Shown piece after piece: positions 7,183 to 15,213 of a stretch of DNA of 64,000 nucleotides. The translations under genes were made by a program, and so were the position numbers. The notes under the pieces were generated by a model, which worked only from the letters and a program-made list of their open reading frames with translations, ran no database searches and was not told the DNA's origin. The first letter of the stretch is position 1. Every line of letters begins with the position of its first letter. The DNA lies in the NCBI GenBank assembly GCA_016699305.1, contig CP064970.1, positions 992,001 to 1,056,000 on the forward strand, read 5' to 3'. The stretch comes from Alphaproteobacteria bacterium (lineage in GTDB: Bacteria; Pseudomonadota; Alphaproteobacteria; GCA-016699305).

Positions 7183-9334
7183 GAAGATGGACTTCAACGA
7201 TGCGCGGCGGCAAGGCTCCGACCAGCGCAAGAAAATCGATGTCGTCCTGCTCAAGGAACGCATGGCCGATTGCTATCGGCAAATCCTCGACCATCTTTTG
7301 CCGAACGGCGTTTATGTTGGCGAGGAGTTTCATTGCGGCGATATCTACGGCGCGCGCGGCGAGAGCCTGAAGCTCAGCGTGCGCAAGAACAAGATGGGCG
7401 TCGGCGAAGATTTTGCCACGGGCCAGAAGTTCGGCGACCTGATTGACGTTTGGCAGATTGTCCGGCGCGAGGACTACACGACTGCGATCCGAAACATCGC
7501 CGAATATCTGAACATGGCCGAGCGCCTGCCTATGCCGGTTTCAAAAACAGCGAAGAGCAAAGCGCCTGAAATCGGCGCGCCTGTCGCACAATACAATTAC
7601 ACCGATACCCAAGGCACGATCCTTCTTGTCGTCTATCGCCACGAATACGAGGAAAACGGCCAGCGCAAAAAGACCTTCAGGATTTGGAACGCCGTCACCC
7701 ATAAATCCGAAGCCCCCACTTCGGGCCGCCCCCTCTATAAGCAGCCGGACATCGCAAAGGCTGACGTCGTCGTTCTGGCCGAAGGCGAAAAAGCGGCGGA
7801 TGCCCTTATTGCTGCCGACATTCCGGCCACGAGCGCCGTGTGCGGCTCCAACGCGCCAACCGACAAGACAGACTGGTCGCCCTTGGCCGGAAAGCGCGTC
7901 CTGATCTGGCCGGACAACGATCTACCGGGCCTGTCTTATGCGCAAAAAGCCGCGCAGGCGGCGCTGGCCGCCGGAGCCAGAAGCGTTGGCATTTTGCCCA
8001 TCCCGCAAGGCAAGCCCGGCGGTTGGGATGCGGCGGACGCTGTTGCCGAAGGCATGGATGTCCGCGCCCATGTCGAAGCCGCGATGCCGGAGCCCGTCAC
8101 GCCGCCTGCCGTGGCCACGATCCCCGCTTATCCTGTCGGAGCCATTCTGGATGATGACAGCCCCATGCCGGAAGACCTGCTTGCACCGCGCATTCTGACG
8201 CCCAGCGGCCTTGCGGTCTTCGGCGGCGCGCCCAAGGTCGGCAAATCCGACTTTCTTTTTTCCCTTCTGGTGCACGCCGCAGCCGGAAGGCCGTTTCTCG
8301 GCTTCATTCCGCCGCGGCCTCTCAACGTGTTCTGCCTGCAAACCGAGATCGGCTACCATTACCTGCGCGAACGGTTGCAGCAGATGGATATTGATCCGGA
8401 GATTTTGCCTCTCGTTCGCAAAAACCTCGTCATCACGCCGCAGGTGCGCCTGATCCTCGACGACAAGGGCGTCGAGATGGTGCGCGAGACGATTGCGCGG
8501 CATTTCGATCCGAAATTGCTGGATGTGATCGCCATCGACCCTCTGCGCAACGTGTTCGACGCGGGCGAAAACGGCGGCGAGAACGACAACACCGCCATGC
8601 TGAACTTCCTTCAGGAGCGCGTCGAAAAGCTTCGTTTTCTCGTCAATCCCGAAGCGGGTGTCATTCTCGCCCACCACACGCGCAAAATCACGAAGCGCAT
8701 GCTGGAAGAAGACCCGTTTCAGGCCCTTAGCGGCGCGGGTAGTTTGCGCAGCTTCTACACGACCGGCATCATCATGTTTCGCCCCGACGAGAGCCAGAGC
8801 GTGCGCGAGCTGATGTTCGAGCTGCGCAACGGCAAGGCGATACCCTCAAAATACGTCGACAAGATCAACGGCATCTGGCGCGAGGTCGAGCACCAGTCCA
8901 AGCGCCTCGTCAACAAGGAGCATGGCGAACGTCTCGACAACGAGCGCCGCCGTCGCCACGACGTGATCCTGCAACTTCTCTATGACGAAGCGCAACGCGG
9001 GCGTCTCTATTCCCCCACGCAATTCTCCCAAGCCTTCGAGAACAAGGCGGGCCTCGGTGGCTCCCACTCCATCCGCGACCGCATCGATGTGCTGACCACA
9101 AAGGGCTACATCAAGTTCAACAAGGACGGTGCTGCCAAAAGCAAGTACGGCATGATGTGCGTCGAGGGCATGGAAATCCCGCGCGCGGAGCCCAACGTGG
9201 ATCCGCAAACGGGCGAGATCACGGACGTGATGATCCTGCTCTTGCCGACGCATTTCAAACAGCCGAACGACGGCGCGATCCTGCCCGTCGAGAACCCAGA
9301 AATCTGGGTCTATCACGATGGGGGCGAGCCATGA
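7172..9334 (+). CDS. TOPRIM primase fused to a RepA-like AAA helicase, 720 aa
   Basis: The protein has three parts. Residues 1-130 are an N-terminal domain without zinc ligands. Residues 195-290 form a TOPRIM fold with EGEKAAD (204-210) and WPDND (246-250). Residues 335-560 form a RepA/AAA_25-type ATPase with Walker A GGAPKVGKSD (351-360). A helical, winged-helix-like C-terminus follows. It likely primes and unwinds DNA at the phage origin. It is the last gene of the early operon, and an iteron-like repeat cluster begins about 30 bp after its stop, which supports an initiator or replisome role. Confidence 0.85.
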   Translation: MAHEKMDFNDARRQGSDQRKKIDVVLLKERMADCYRQILDHLLPNGVYVGEEFHCGDIYGARGESLKLSVRKNKMGVGEDFATGQKFGDLIDVWQIVRREDYTTAIRNIAEYLNMAERLPMPVSKTAKSKAPEIGAPVAQYNYTDTQGTILLVVYRHEYEENGQRKKTFRIWNAVTHKSEAPTSGRPLYKQPDIAKADVVVLAEGEKAADALIAADIPATSAVCGSNAPTDKTDWSPLAGKRVLIWPDNDLPGLSYAQKAAQAALAAGARSVGILPIPQGKPGGWDAADAVAEGMDVRAHVEAAMPEPVTPPAVATIPAYPVGAILDDDSPMPEDLLAPRILTPSGLAVFGGAPKVGKSDFLFSLLVHAAAGRPFLGFIPPRPLNVFCLQTEIGYHYLRERLQQMDIDPEILPLVRKNLVITPQVRLILDDKGVEMVRETIARHFDPKLLDVIAIDPLRNVFDAGENGGENDNTAMLNFLQERVEKLRFLVNPEAGVILAHHTRKITKRMLEEDPFQALSGAGSLRSFYTTGIIMFRPDESQSVRELMFELRNGKAIPSKYVDKINGIWREVEHQSKRLVNKEHGERLDNERRRRHDVILQLLYDEAQRGRLYSPTQFSQAFENKAGLGGSHSIRDRIDVLTTKGYIKFNKDGAAKSKYGMMCVEGMEIPRAEPNVDPQTGEITDVMILLLPTHFKQPNDGAILPVENPEIWVYHDGGEP

Positions 9335-9366
9335 TTTTTGCCCGCAGAACCCCATCCAAACCGGCT

Positions 9367-9569
9367 GTCATTCTGGGCCTGCGTTTTGTCATTCTGGGCC
9401 AGAATGACGTCATTCTAGACGCGGCGTCACTCTGTCATTCTAGAATCCGCCTTTGTTTTTATGGTGTTACAGCCCATTTCCAGAATGACACGTCATTCTG
9501 CCCGGCAGTCCGGAAATCTGGAAAATTCGCCTTATTTCTCAGCGCGTTATTCCAGAATGACAGAATGAC
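9367..9569. repeat. Iteron-like cluster: nine GTCATTCT octamers, candidate phage origin
   Basis: The octamer GTCATTCT occurs exactly at 9367, 9388, 9409, 9434 and 9492 on the plus strand, and as AGAATGAC at 9401, 9482, 9554 and 9562. The first three direct copies are spaced exactly 21 bp (two helical turns). Some copies form head-to-head or adjacent pairs. The cluster follows the primase-helicase gene in a stretch without a convincing gene. It fits an iteron origin or a multi-site regulator target. An open frame crosses it, but its peptide is only the translated repeats. Confidence 0.7.
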
Positions 9570-9578
9570 GTTTTCCCA

Positions 9579-9713
9579 CTCTCCCTACGGGAGAGAGAGA
9601 CGCCTTACGGCGTTCTCTCCTCCAACGGTCGAGGGAGTCTGCGCGCGGACAGGTTCCGCGATGCCCCAAACCTTTCCCCATTTTCCAATCCCAACTGACA
9701 GGAGGTGCATCTC
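9579..9713. other. Hairpin-rich non-coding stretch after the repeat cluster
   Basis: A perfect stem CTCTCCC-TAC-GGGAGAG lies at 9579-9595. A second imperfect stem (gagagacgcc/ggcgttctctc) follows at about 9594-9618. No T-run follows either, so they are not clear intrinsic terminators. They could be part of an origin or a processing site. The rest of the stretch shows only the GGAGG ribosome-binding site for the next gene. Confidence 0.5.
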
Positions 9714-10031
9714 ATGATGGCAAACCGGATCAAGGCGCGTGACGCCAACATCTACTGGAAATACTCGCACACGGGTCGCGTCTACGATGTGCGCGTGCGT
9801 GACAGGTACGACATCTGTGAAAGCCGCGTTTGTTCAAGCGGCGCTTTCTGGACAGGGTGGCGGCATGCGCGTGGCACGAGTCCCGAAACGCTGTTCGGCG
9901 AGATGCTGTTCCGCTACGGCTTCACCACGCTTGAGGAGACGCGCATTGCGCTCCTGCAGTTTGCCAAGATCGACAACTGCCAATGGGCGCGCGACATGCT
10001 GGAGGGCAAGACCTACGGGAGGGTCGCATGA
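9714..10031 (+). CDS. Hypothetical phage protein, 105 aa
   Basis: ATG 9714 is chosen because a GGAGG ribosome-binding site lies 8 bp upstream; a second ATG follows at 9717. The sequence is rich in Arg, Tyr and Trp (NIYWKYSHTGRVYDVRVRDR) and has no motif I recognise. It overlaps the next gene by 4 bp. The gene pair sits between the presumed origin and the methyltransferases, and may be regulatory. Confidence 0.6.
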   Translation: MMANRIKARDANIYWKYSHTGRVYDVRVRDRYDICESRVCSSGAFWTGWRHARGTSPETLFGEMLFRYGFTTLEETRIALLQFAKIDNCQWARDMLEGKTYGRVA

Positions 10032-10459
10032 GCCCCCGCGTCAAGAAGACCGTGTCCGACGTCGCAGATCGGATTGAGCAAGCGGCGTACACGATGCGCA
10101 AGCTGCCCAAGGTCACCGTGCAAGGATACTTCAACGCATGGCCGCCCATCGTGCGCGAAGCGATGGAAGCGTATGGCTGGGAGGACGCGCATGTCAGACC
10201 CGGCCCGCCCACGGCTCACCAGATCACCGAGATGGACGAAGTCATGCTGTGGCTCATGTGGCTTGAGCGCGAGGAAGTGCGCCTCGTTTGGCTGCGGGCC
10301 AACGGCATTCGCTGGAAGCGCATCGGTCTTGAGACAGGCTGGTCGGTGCGCAAGCTGCAGTACGATTGGCGAATCGCGCTCATGAAAATCGTGCATCGAT
10401 TGAGCAATCCGAAGGAGAAAATCACGCTCCCTTACAAGCGACACATCCAAGGCGGATAG
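10028..10459 (+). CDS. DUF6362-like phage protein, 143 aa
   Basis: The start overlaps the preceding stop as ATGA. The sequence pattern WPPIVREAMEAYG, then ITEMDEVMLWLMWLE and a helix-turn-helix-like segment WKRIGLETGWSVRKLQYDWR agrees with my memory of DUF6362, a family found next to methylases and terminases in alphaproteobacterial phages. The C-terminal segment could bind DNA. The family name is from recall and the function is unknown. Confidence 0.65.
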   Translation: MSPRVKKTVSDVADRIEQAAYTMRKLPKVTVQGYFNAWPPIVREAMEAYGWEDAHVRPGPPTAHQITEMDEVMLWLMWLEREEVRLVWLRANGIRWKRIGLETGWSVRKLQYDWRIALMKIVHRLSNPKEKITLPYKRHIQGG

Positions 10460-10794
10460 GCAAAAATGCGCACGCGTTCTTTAAGCGATTCAATTTATTG
10501 ATAAACCCCATGCGCATTTTAGTTCTGCGTCGTTTGCGCATTTTCTGCCAGACTGCACGGCATGATCGGGAGACGAGCGGGTCCTCCCTCGGCCCCAACG
10601 TATGCTGGCGGCAAGAGCACAGGACTTCGCTACATGTAGGGGTTGAAAGCGGGAAGCCACCCCACATCTTGTGGTTCCGAGTACAGCTCAATTTTCTCAT
10701 GGAAAACAAAGAGTTAAACCGCCCCGTGGGGGCGGATTCCTGCCTGGACTCCTGACAAAGGGAAGCCAGCTTTTACTAACAACAGAGGTTTGAT
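10460..10794. promoter_or_regulatory. Intergenic region with TGCGCATTTT repeats and a GC hairpin
   Basis: No gene is supported in this 335-bp stretch. It holds AAAATGCGCA at 10463-10472 and its inverse TGCGCATTTT at 10511-10520 and again at 10535-10544, which look like binding sites. A perfect stem CCGCCCC-GTG-GGGGCGG lies at 10719-10735, 60 bp before the methyltransferase start, without a T-run. The region probably carries the promoter and control elements of the methyltransferase genes. Confidence 0.5.
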
Positions 10795-11874
10795 TTGAAT
10801 GGTCTGGCTTTACCTGCCGCCGGAGGCGATTACGCATGCCCAAACGAAGGGCGCTCGCTGTTCGGTCTCTCGCTCTGCGCGGGCGCGGGCGGGCTCGACC
10901 TCGGCTTCCACCTTGCCATGCCAGGATATCGAACTGTTTGTTACGTCGAGCGGGAAAGCTATGCCGCGTCTACGCTCGTGGCGCGGATGGAAGACGAGGC
11001 CTTGGATCGTGCGCCTGTCTGGGACGACGTTGCCACATTCAACGGCAAAGCGTGGCGCGGTATGGTGGATATCGTCCATGGCGGCTATCCATGCCAGCCG
11101 TTCTCTGTGGCGGGGCGCAAGCTCGGCGACAAAGACCCGCGTCATCTCTGGCCGCACATTGCGCGGATCGTCCGCGAAGTCAAACCGCCAGTCTGTTTCT
11201 TTGAAAACGTCGGCGGACATTTACGATTGGGGTTCGAGCAAGTCCACGATGACCTTCGAGCAATGGGTTACCGCGTTAAGGCGGGCTTGTTTACAGCGGC
11301 AGAAGTCGGCGCGCCGCACAAGCGCGAGCGGCTCTTCATCTTGGCTTACGCCGAGGGCGCAGGAGAGCGGCGAAAAGCAGGACACGTTCCTCAAGCGCAA
11401 CGGCGACAGGACGGATCGTTGCTTCGGATCTCTGACGGCGCAATCGGTGTTATGGCCAACGCCTCGGGCGCACGAGCCGGGCAGCACAAGTTCGGATCAC
11501 GGGATCAGTCTGACCGAAGCCAGCAAATACTGGCCCACGCCGCGCGCCTGCACCGGCAAGCGTTCGAGCGGTTTGAACCGAAGCGAGATGATGCGCCAGT
11601 GGGCGACGCCGACGGCGCGGGACTGGAAAGACGGCGTTCTCGTCGACAGCAAAACGAAGACGCGGAGCAACCTTTCCCGCCAAGCCCCGAGGACGAGGCT
11701 GGGTGGCAGCGCTATCTCGAACGCGCCCCGCACCTTGAACCCGCTGTTTGTCGAGGTGCTGATGGGCTGGCCAACAGGGTGGACAGGCTCCGACTTTGCG
11801 GCAACGGCGTGGTTCCGTTGGTCGCAGCTTATGCGTTTTGCACTCTGGCAACTAAAGTTATCGAAAGAAATTGA
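10795..11874 (+). CDS. C5-cytosine DNA methyltransferase, 359 aa
   Basis: Motif I SLCAGAGGLDLGF (25-37), the catalytic motif IV GGYPCQPFS with Cys100, motif VI ENV (137-139), motif VIII RERLF (177-181) and a C-terminal motif GNGVVPLVAAYAF (336-348) are present, so it would methylate cytosine in phage DNA. The start is a TTG, since no in-frame ATG precedes motif I. The middle part (185-320) is Ala/Arg-rich with repeated A-[DNH]-A motifs. The overlapping +1 frame of the same DNA also resembles a methyltransferase C-terminus (see next entry). Thus the true product may be frameshifted, or the gene may be a decaying or overprinted copy. Confidence 0.75.
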   Translation: MNGLALPAAGGDYACPNEGRSLFGLSLCAGAGGLDLGFHLAMPGYRTVCYVERESYAASTLVARMEDEALDRAPVWDDVATFNGKAWRGMVDIVHGGYPCQPFSVAGRKLGDKDPRHLWPHIARIVREVKPPVCFFENVGGHLRLGFEQVHDDLRAMGYRVKAGLFTAAEVGAPHKRERLFILAYAEGAGERRKAGHVPQAQRRQDGSLLRISDGAIGVMANASGARAGQHKFGSRDQSDRSQQILAHAARLHRQAFERFEPKRDDAPVGDADGAGLERRRSRRQQNEDAEQPFPPSPEDEAGWQRYLERAPHLEPAVCRGADGLANRVDRLRLCGNGVVPLVAAYAFCTLATKVIERN

Positions 11875-11908
11875 ACATCATGACCTCTTCGAATTGCAAA
11901 CTTGCTGA
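11339..11908 (+). other. Alternative +1 reading frame resembling a phage methylase C-terminus
   Basis: In the +1 frame the DNA codes for WLTP (from 11342), WPTP (11453), WPTP (11531), WATPTARDWKDG (11600), then LNPLFVEVLMGWPTGWT (from 11735). Repeated W-x-T-P blocks and a LNPxFVExLMGWPxGWT end are what I recall from many prophage cytosine methyltransferases. The same bases in the annotated frame give the equally familiar NRVDRLRLCGNGVVP end. No separate start signal is visible for this frame. Confidence 0.5.
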
Positions 11909-13103
11909 CCGGATCGAGCTGTGGGCAATCGACAAGCTCATTCCCTATGCGCGTAACCCTCGCAAGAACGATCATGTGATTGACAAGATGGTTGCAGCGA
12001 TACAGGAGTTCGGCTTTCGGATTCCGATCATGGCTCGCTCGGACGGCCTTGTTGTTGACGGTCATTTGCGTCTTAAAGCCGCGCAACGTTTGGGCATGAT
12101 TAAGGTTCCCGTGACCCTTGTCGACGATTTATCGGAAACTAAAATCAAGGCCCTTCGCTTGATAGCCAATCGCTCGGCATCATGGGCGGAATGGGACGAT
12201 GAGTTACTCGATCTGGAAGTAGAAGATTTGCAAGGTCTCGGTTATGATCTTTCTCAAATCGGCTTCAGTGATGACGAATTAGCTGCGATGTTAGGCGGCG
12301 GAAACGACACCCATGGCAATACGGACGACGAAGCCGTTCCCGAAGCTCCCGTCGAGCCAAAAACAAAACTCGGTGATATCTACATCCTTGGCAATCATCG
12401 TTTGCTTTGTGGGGACAGCACCGTGCTTTCGAACGTAGAGAAAGTTCTCGATGGCACGTTGGCCGACATGGTGTTTACGGATCCTCCCTACAACGTGGAT
12501 TACGGCAATACGGCCAAGGACAAGTTGCGCGGCAATGACCGCAAGATCATGAACGACAATCTGGGCGAAGGGTTCGAAGCGTTCCTTTACGATGCTTGCG
12601 TGAATATGATTGCGGTTTGCAAAGGCGGAATCTACGTTTGCATGTCGTCGAGCGAATTGCACACGTTGCAGAAGGCCTTCGTTGCGGCGGGCGGCAAGTG
12701 GTCGACTTTCGTGATCTGGGCCAAGAACACATTTACGCTGGGCCGTTCAGACTACCAGCGCCAGTACGAGCCTATCCTCTACGGCTGGAAGCAAGGTGCG
12801 GATCATTTCTGGTGTGGCGCGCGCGATCAAGGCGATGTGTGGTTTGTCAACAAGCCAAGGAAAAACGATCTGCATCCGACGATGAAACCCGTCGAGCTGG
12901 TCGAACGCGCCATCCGCAACAGCAGCAAGAGCCGCGATATCGTCTTGGATTGTTTTGGCGGCTCCGGCAGCACTATGATTGCCTGTGAGAAAACGGGCCG
13001 TCAGGCGCGCCTGATCGAATTGGATCCCAAATACTGCGATGTGATCGTCCAGAGGTGGGAGGAGTTCACGGGCAAGAAAGCTGAGTTGGTCTCACAACCT
13101 TAA
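11880..13103 (+). CDS. ParB/Srx-domain-fused adenine DNA methyltransferase, 407 aa
   Basis: Residues 12-100 form a ParB-like nuclease/Srx domain (LIPYARNPRKN, then VVDGHLRLKAAQRLG). The methyltransferase domain has DPPY (201-204) before DCFGGSGS (357-364), the order of beta-class N6-adenine or N4-cytosine enzymes. Such fusions are common orphan methylases of alphaproteobacterial phages and probably protect phage DNA from host restriction. ATG 11880 is preferred to a TTG at 11871 that overlaps the previous stop. It ends overlapping a convergent gene by 4 bp. Confidence 0.88.
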   Translation: MTSSNCKLADRIELWAIDKLIPYARNPRKNDHVIDKMVAAIQEFGFRIPIMARSDGLVVDGHLRLKAAQRLGMIKVPVTLVDDLSETKIKALRLIANRSASWAEWDDELLDLEVEDLQGLGYDLSQIGFSDDELAAMLGGGNDTHGNTDDEAVPEAPVEPKTKLGDIYILGNHRLLCGDSTVLSNVEKVLDGTLADMVFTDPPYNVDYGNTAKDKLRGNDRKIMNDNLGEGFEAFLYDACVNMIAVCKGGIYVCMSSSELHTLQKAFVAAGGKWSTFVIWAKNTFTLGRSDYQRQYEPILYGWKQGADHFWCGARDQGDVWFVNKPRKNDLHPTMKPVELVERAIRNSSKSRDIVLDCFGGSGSTMIACEKTGRQARLIELDPKYCDVIVQRWEEFTGKKAELVSQP

Positions 13104-13609
13104 ACGCAATCGAACCAGCGCATGCAGGTGGTCAGGAGATGGTTGTAATCGCCGCTCTTGGCCTCGGCTATGAACGCCTTGATTTCATCTTCCGGCAGGT
13201 AGGCCTTCCGCGCGGCGCGTTGGCAATGTCCGAGGATGGCAAAAGCGTTACCGTCTCGTCCAGCAAGGCGAACCTGTACTTCCGGATAGCGGCAGCTGGG
13301 GGTCGGAACGCGCAGACCGACATAGCGACCGTAGCTTGAGCCGGACGGATCGACATAAAGCGTTTGGCGCTCTGGCGCGGTGACAGCGATGACTTGACGC
13401 TTCTTGTTGAGGTATCCGCCTTTTCCGGCAAGCCACTCGCGGTCACGAAGCGGGGCTGCGATGAAATCATCGTATTCTTCCGCGCTGAGTTCTTTGGTTT
13501 CTACGATTGAAACATGGCTGCCCAGATCGTCGGTGTCTCTGGCGGCTGCCTCGACCTCATCAAAGCGGAAAGGCTTGCGGGCAAAGCGGACGAAAAGTTC
13601 TCCGGACAT
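13100..13609 (-). CDS. Conserved hypothetical protein (possibly DUF6329-like), 169 aa
   Basis: A soluble, charged protein ending in YNHLLTTCMRWFDCV, a pattern I associate with plasmid and phage proteins of alphaproteobacteria, perhaps DUF6329. No catalytic motif is visible. It is the last gene of a three-gene minus-strand block lying against the direction of the phage late genes. Such blocks in phages are usually expressed in lysogeny or shortly after infection. Confidence 0.6.
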   Translation of the reverse strand: MSGELFVRFARKPFRFDEVEAAARDTDDLGSHVSIVETKELSAEEYDDFIAAPLRDREWLAGKGGYLNKKRQVIAVTAPERQTLYVDPSGSSYGRYVGLRVPTPSCRYPEVQVRLAGRDGNAFAILGHCQRAARKAYLPEDEIKAFIAEAKSGDYNHLLTTCMRWFDCV

Positions 13610-13616
13610 GGTCGCC

Positions 13617-13934
13617 TCACGCTGCTTTGGTATCGTTGATGGCTTTACGGAAGTAATTCCGCCAGCTCCTGTTTTTCAAAATGTTGTCGATGTGTTCGGC
13701 AATCGCTTCGGGACTCGCAGGGCCGCCTTTGATGAAGCTCAACTCGTTGGCAAGATGGCGACCGAACCGCGCATCAAGAAGATCGCGCGTATGTTCAGGC
13801 GTAAGATCAAAGCGATCTGCAAGCAGCTGGTTCATCGCGTTCCAGACCATCGGCGCGTCGTAATCACTGCGAATGCTTGTGCCCCAAAAGCCCCACTGAG
13901 GGTTTGCGGTGGGAAGCGGGTTGTTGTTTTGCAT
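13617..13934 (-). CDS. Conserved hypothetical protein, 105 aa
   Basis: Begins MQNNNPLPTANPQWGFWGT. ATG 13934 follows a strong GGAGG site 6 bases upstream on this strand. Residues 40-105 appear helical. The WGFWGT pattern is familiar from small proteins of alphaproteobacterial plasmids and phages, but I cannot name a function. It lies 7 bp upstream of the next minus-strand gene and is probably co-transcribed with it. Confidence 0.6.
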   Translation of the reverse strand: MQNNNPLPTANPQWGFWGTSIRSDYDAPMVWNAMNQLLADRFDLTPEHTRDLLDARFGRHLANELSFIKGGPASPEAIAEHIDNILKNRSWRNYFRKAINDTKAA

Positions 13935-14011
13935 AATGACCTCCAATAAATGCGTTTCTCATTACATGGTGATGATCGCTCTTCGTCGCAAGATTATCCA
14001 CTCAATTAGGG

Positions 14012-14058
14012 ATCATATGATTGCGAAGATAAGTGCCGATTGATTATTGAATAATCAA
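14012..14058. promoter_or_regulatory. Two perfect palindromes between minus-strand genes
   Basis: ATCATATGAT (14012-14021) and TTGATTATT-G-AATAATCAA (14040-14058) are both perfect. They lie in AT-rich DNA upstream of the 105-aa gene and just beyond the end of the DUF3489-like gene. They could be operators for the two-gene part of this block, or a terminator-like hairpin for the upstream gene. Confidence 0.45.
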
Positions 14059-14077
14059 CCGGCGCGGCTGGATTGTT

Positions 14078-14497
14078 TTATTGCTTGGTCTGCGCGATTT
14101 TGTAGACGCGCTTTCCGTACTCAGGCTTGTTTGCCACTACCGAGTGCCCCGTCACGGGTTTTTCGGAAACGATTTGGTAACCGTGTTTTTTGTGAAGCGT
14201 GCCGGAGAGAGCGCCGCGCACGGTGTGCTTCTGCCAGCCCGTCGCGTCGACAAGCTGCTCGATGGTCGCGCCTTCGGGTCGGCTCAACAGTTCGATCACC
14301 TTGGTGAGTTTTGTCTCCCGCGCTGGCGCATCGTTTGTCGGCTTCATGGCGGCGACGGCGGCAAGTCCGGCCTGCATCGGCGCGGACAAGGCCTCGTCGT
14401 TGGTTGGTTTGCCATTGCTTTGGGCCTTGGTTTTGACCGCCTTCTTGACGAAGGTTTTGGGCTTGGCCTTGACCTGTTTTTGGGCCTTTTTGGGCAT
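14078..14497 (-). CDS. DUF3489-domain protein, 139 aa
   Basis: The N-terminal 60 residues are Lys/Ala/Pro-rich and probably disordered. Residues 75-139 match the DUF3489 pattern: TKVIELLSRPEGATIEQL, DATGWQKHTVRGALSG, then RVYKI. That pattern looks like a small winged helix, so DNA binding is plausible. ATG 14497 has an AAGGAG site upstream; in-frame ATGs further upstream lack one. The gene is divergent from the terminase genes. Confidence 0.75.
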   Translation of the reverse strand: MPKKAQKQVKAKPKTFVKKAVKTKAQSNGKPTNDEALSAPMQAGLAAVAAMKPTNDAPARETKLTKVIELLSRPEGATIEQLVDATGWQKHTVRGALSGTLHKKHGYQIVSEKPVTGHSVVANKPEYGKRVYKIAQTKQ

Positions 14498-14603
14498 GGG
14501 TGTTCTCCTTAAAAAGCTGTTGTTTAACAAGGACATGAACGCTTCATTCGCAGCACTTATCCAGTGAATAACGAGCAATCAGATGGCTAATTTCGGCTTA
14601 TTT

Positions 14604-14620
14604 CGATCATTAGATGATCG
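14604..14620. promoter_or_regulatory. Palindrome CGATCAT-TAG-ATGATCG before the late operon
   Basis: A perfect 7-bp inverted repeat lies between the divergent DUF3489 gene and the small terminase gene. It could be an operator for late expression, perhaps bound by the neighbouring winged-helix protein. An upstream in-frame ATG for the terminase gene falls within it, which argues against that start. Confidence 0.45.
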
Positions 14621-14655
14621 TGCGGGGGCGACACTGGAGCGCAGGAACATGGCAT

Positions 14656-15213
14656 ATGGGAGTCAGTCAACGAGAGTTCGCCGCCCTGTGGGGCAAAAGC
14701 CGGGGCGCGGTGCAAAAAGCCATCGCTTCAGGCCGCATCCGGCTTGAAGGCGATAGGACAATCGACGCCGACAAGGCCATCGCGGCTCTGGCGAAAAACA
14801 CAGATCCCGCGCAGGTGCGGCAAAAAGAAAAGCCGAAGGGAAAGGCGGTGCCGGAAGCGGCGATCCGCGCTGTCGGCGACACGCTGCGAGAGTCCGGACA
14901 CGCGCCGTTAACGGGAGGGGGCACGACCTTCGTGCAGGCCCGCACGGCGAACGAGGTTCTGAAAGCGCAAGAGCGCCGCGTCAAACTGCAGAAGCTTAAG
15001 GGAGAGCTTGTCGATCGAGCACAGGCCGTTGTGTTGATCCGTCGCATCGCGCAACAAGAGCGCGACGCATGGCAGATGTGGCCAACACGCGTTGCCTCTG
15101 CACTGGCTGCTGACATCGGCGCGGACACGCACCAAGTGCAAGTCGCGCTGGAAAAGCTGGTGCGCGAACATTTGACGCAGCTTGCCGATATCAAGATTGA
15201 AATCCGCTCATGA
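14656..15213 (+). CDS. Terminase small subunit (Nu1-like), 185 aa
   Basis: The N-terminus (MGVSQREFAALWGKSRGAVQ) is a MerR/Nu1-type winged helix that would recognise the packaging site. The middle is lysine-rich, and the C-terminal 90 residues are helical (NEVLKAQERRVKLQKLKGEL), as expected for assembly with the large subunit. ATG 14656 is chosen because it starts the helix-turn-helix domain directly; 14614 would add 14 residues. It overlaps the large-subunit gene by 4 bp. Confidence 0.82.
   Translation: MGVSQREFAALWGKSRGAVQKAIASGRIRLEGDRTIDADKAIAALAKNTDPAQVRQKEKPKGKAVPEAAIRAVGDTLRESGHAPLTGGGTTFVQARTANEVLKAQERRVKLQKLKGELVDRAQAVVLIRRIAQQERDAWQMWPTRVASALAADIGADTHQVQVALEKLVREHLTQLADIKIEIRS

Noticed and set aside
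9367..9569. CRISPR array
   Set aside because: Repeats are only 8 bp, occur in both orientations, and have irregular short spacings; no cas genes other than an isolated Cas4-like nuclease in a phage operon.
9331..9717. A continuation frame of about 128 codons through the GTCATTCT cluster
   Set aside because: Its peptide mainly repeats translated octamers (VILG, QND), and it ends at the ribosome-binding site of the next gene; the DNA repeats explain the region better.
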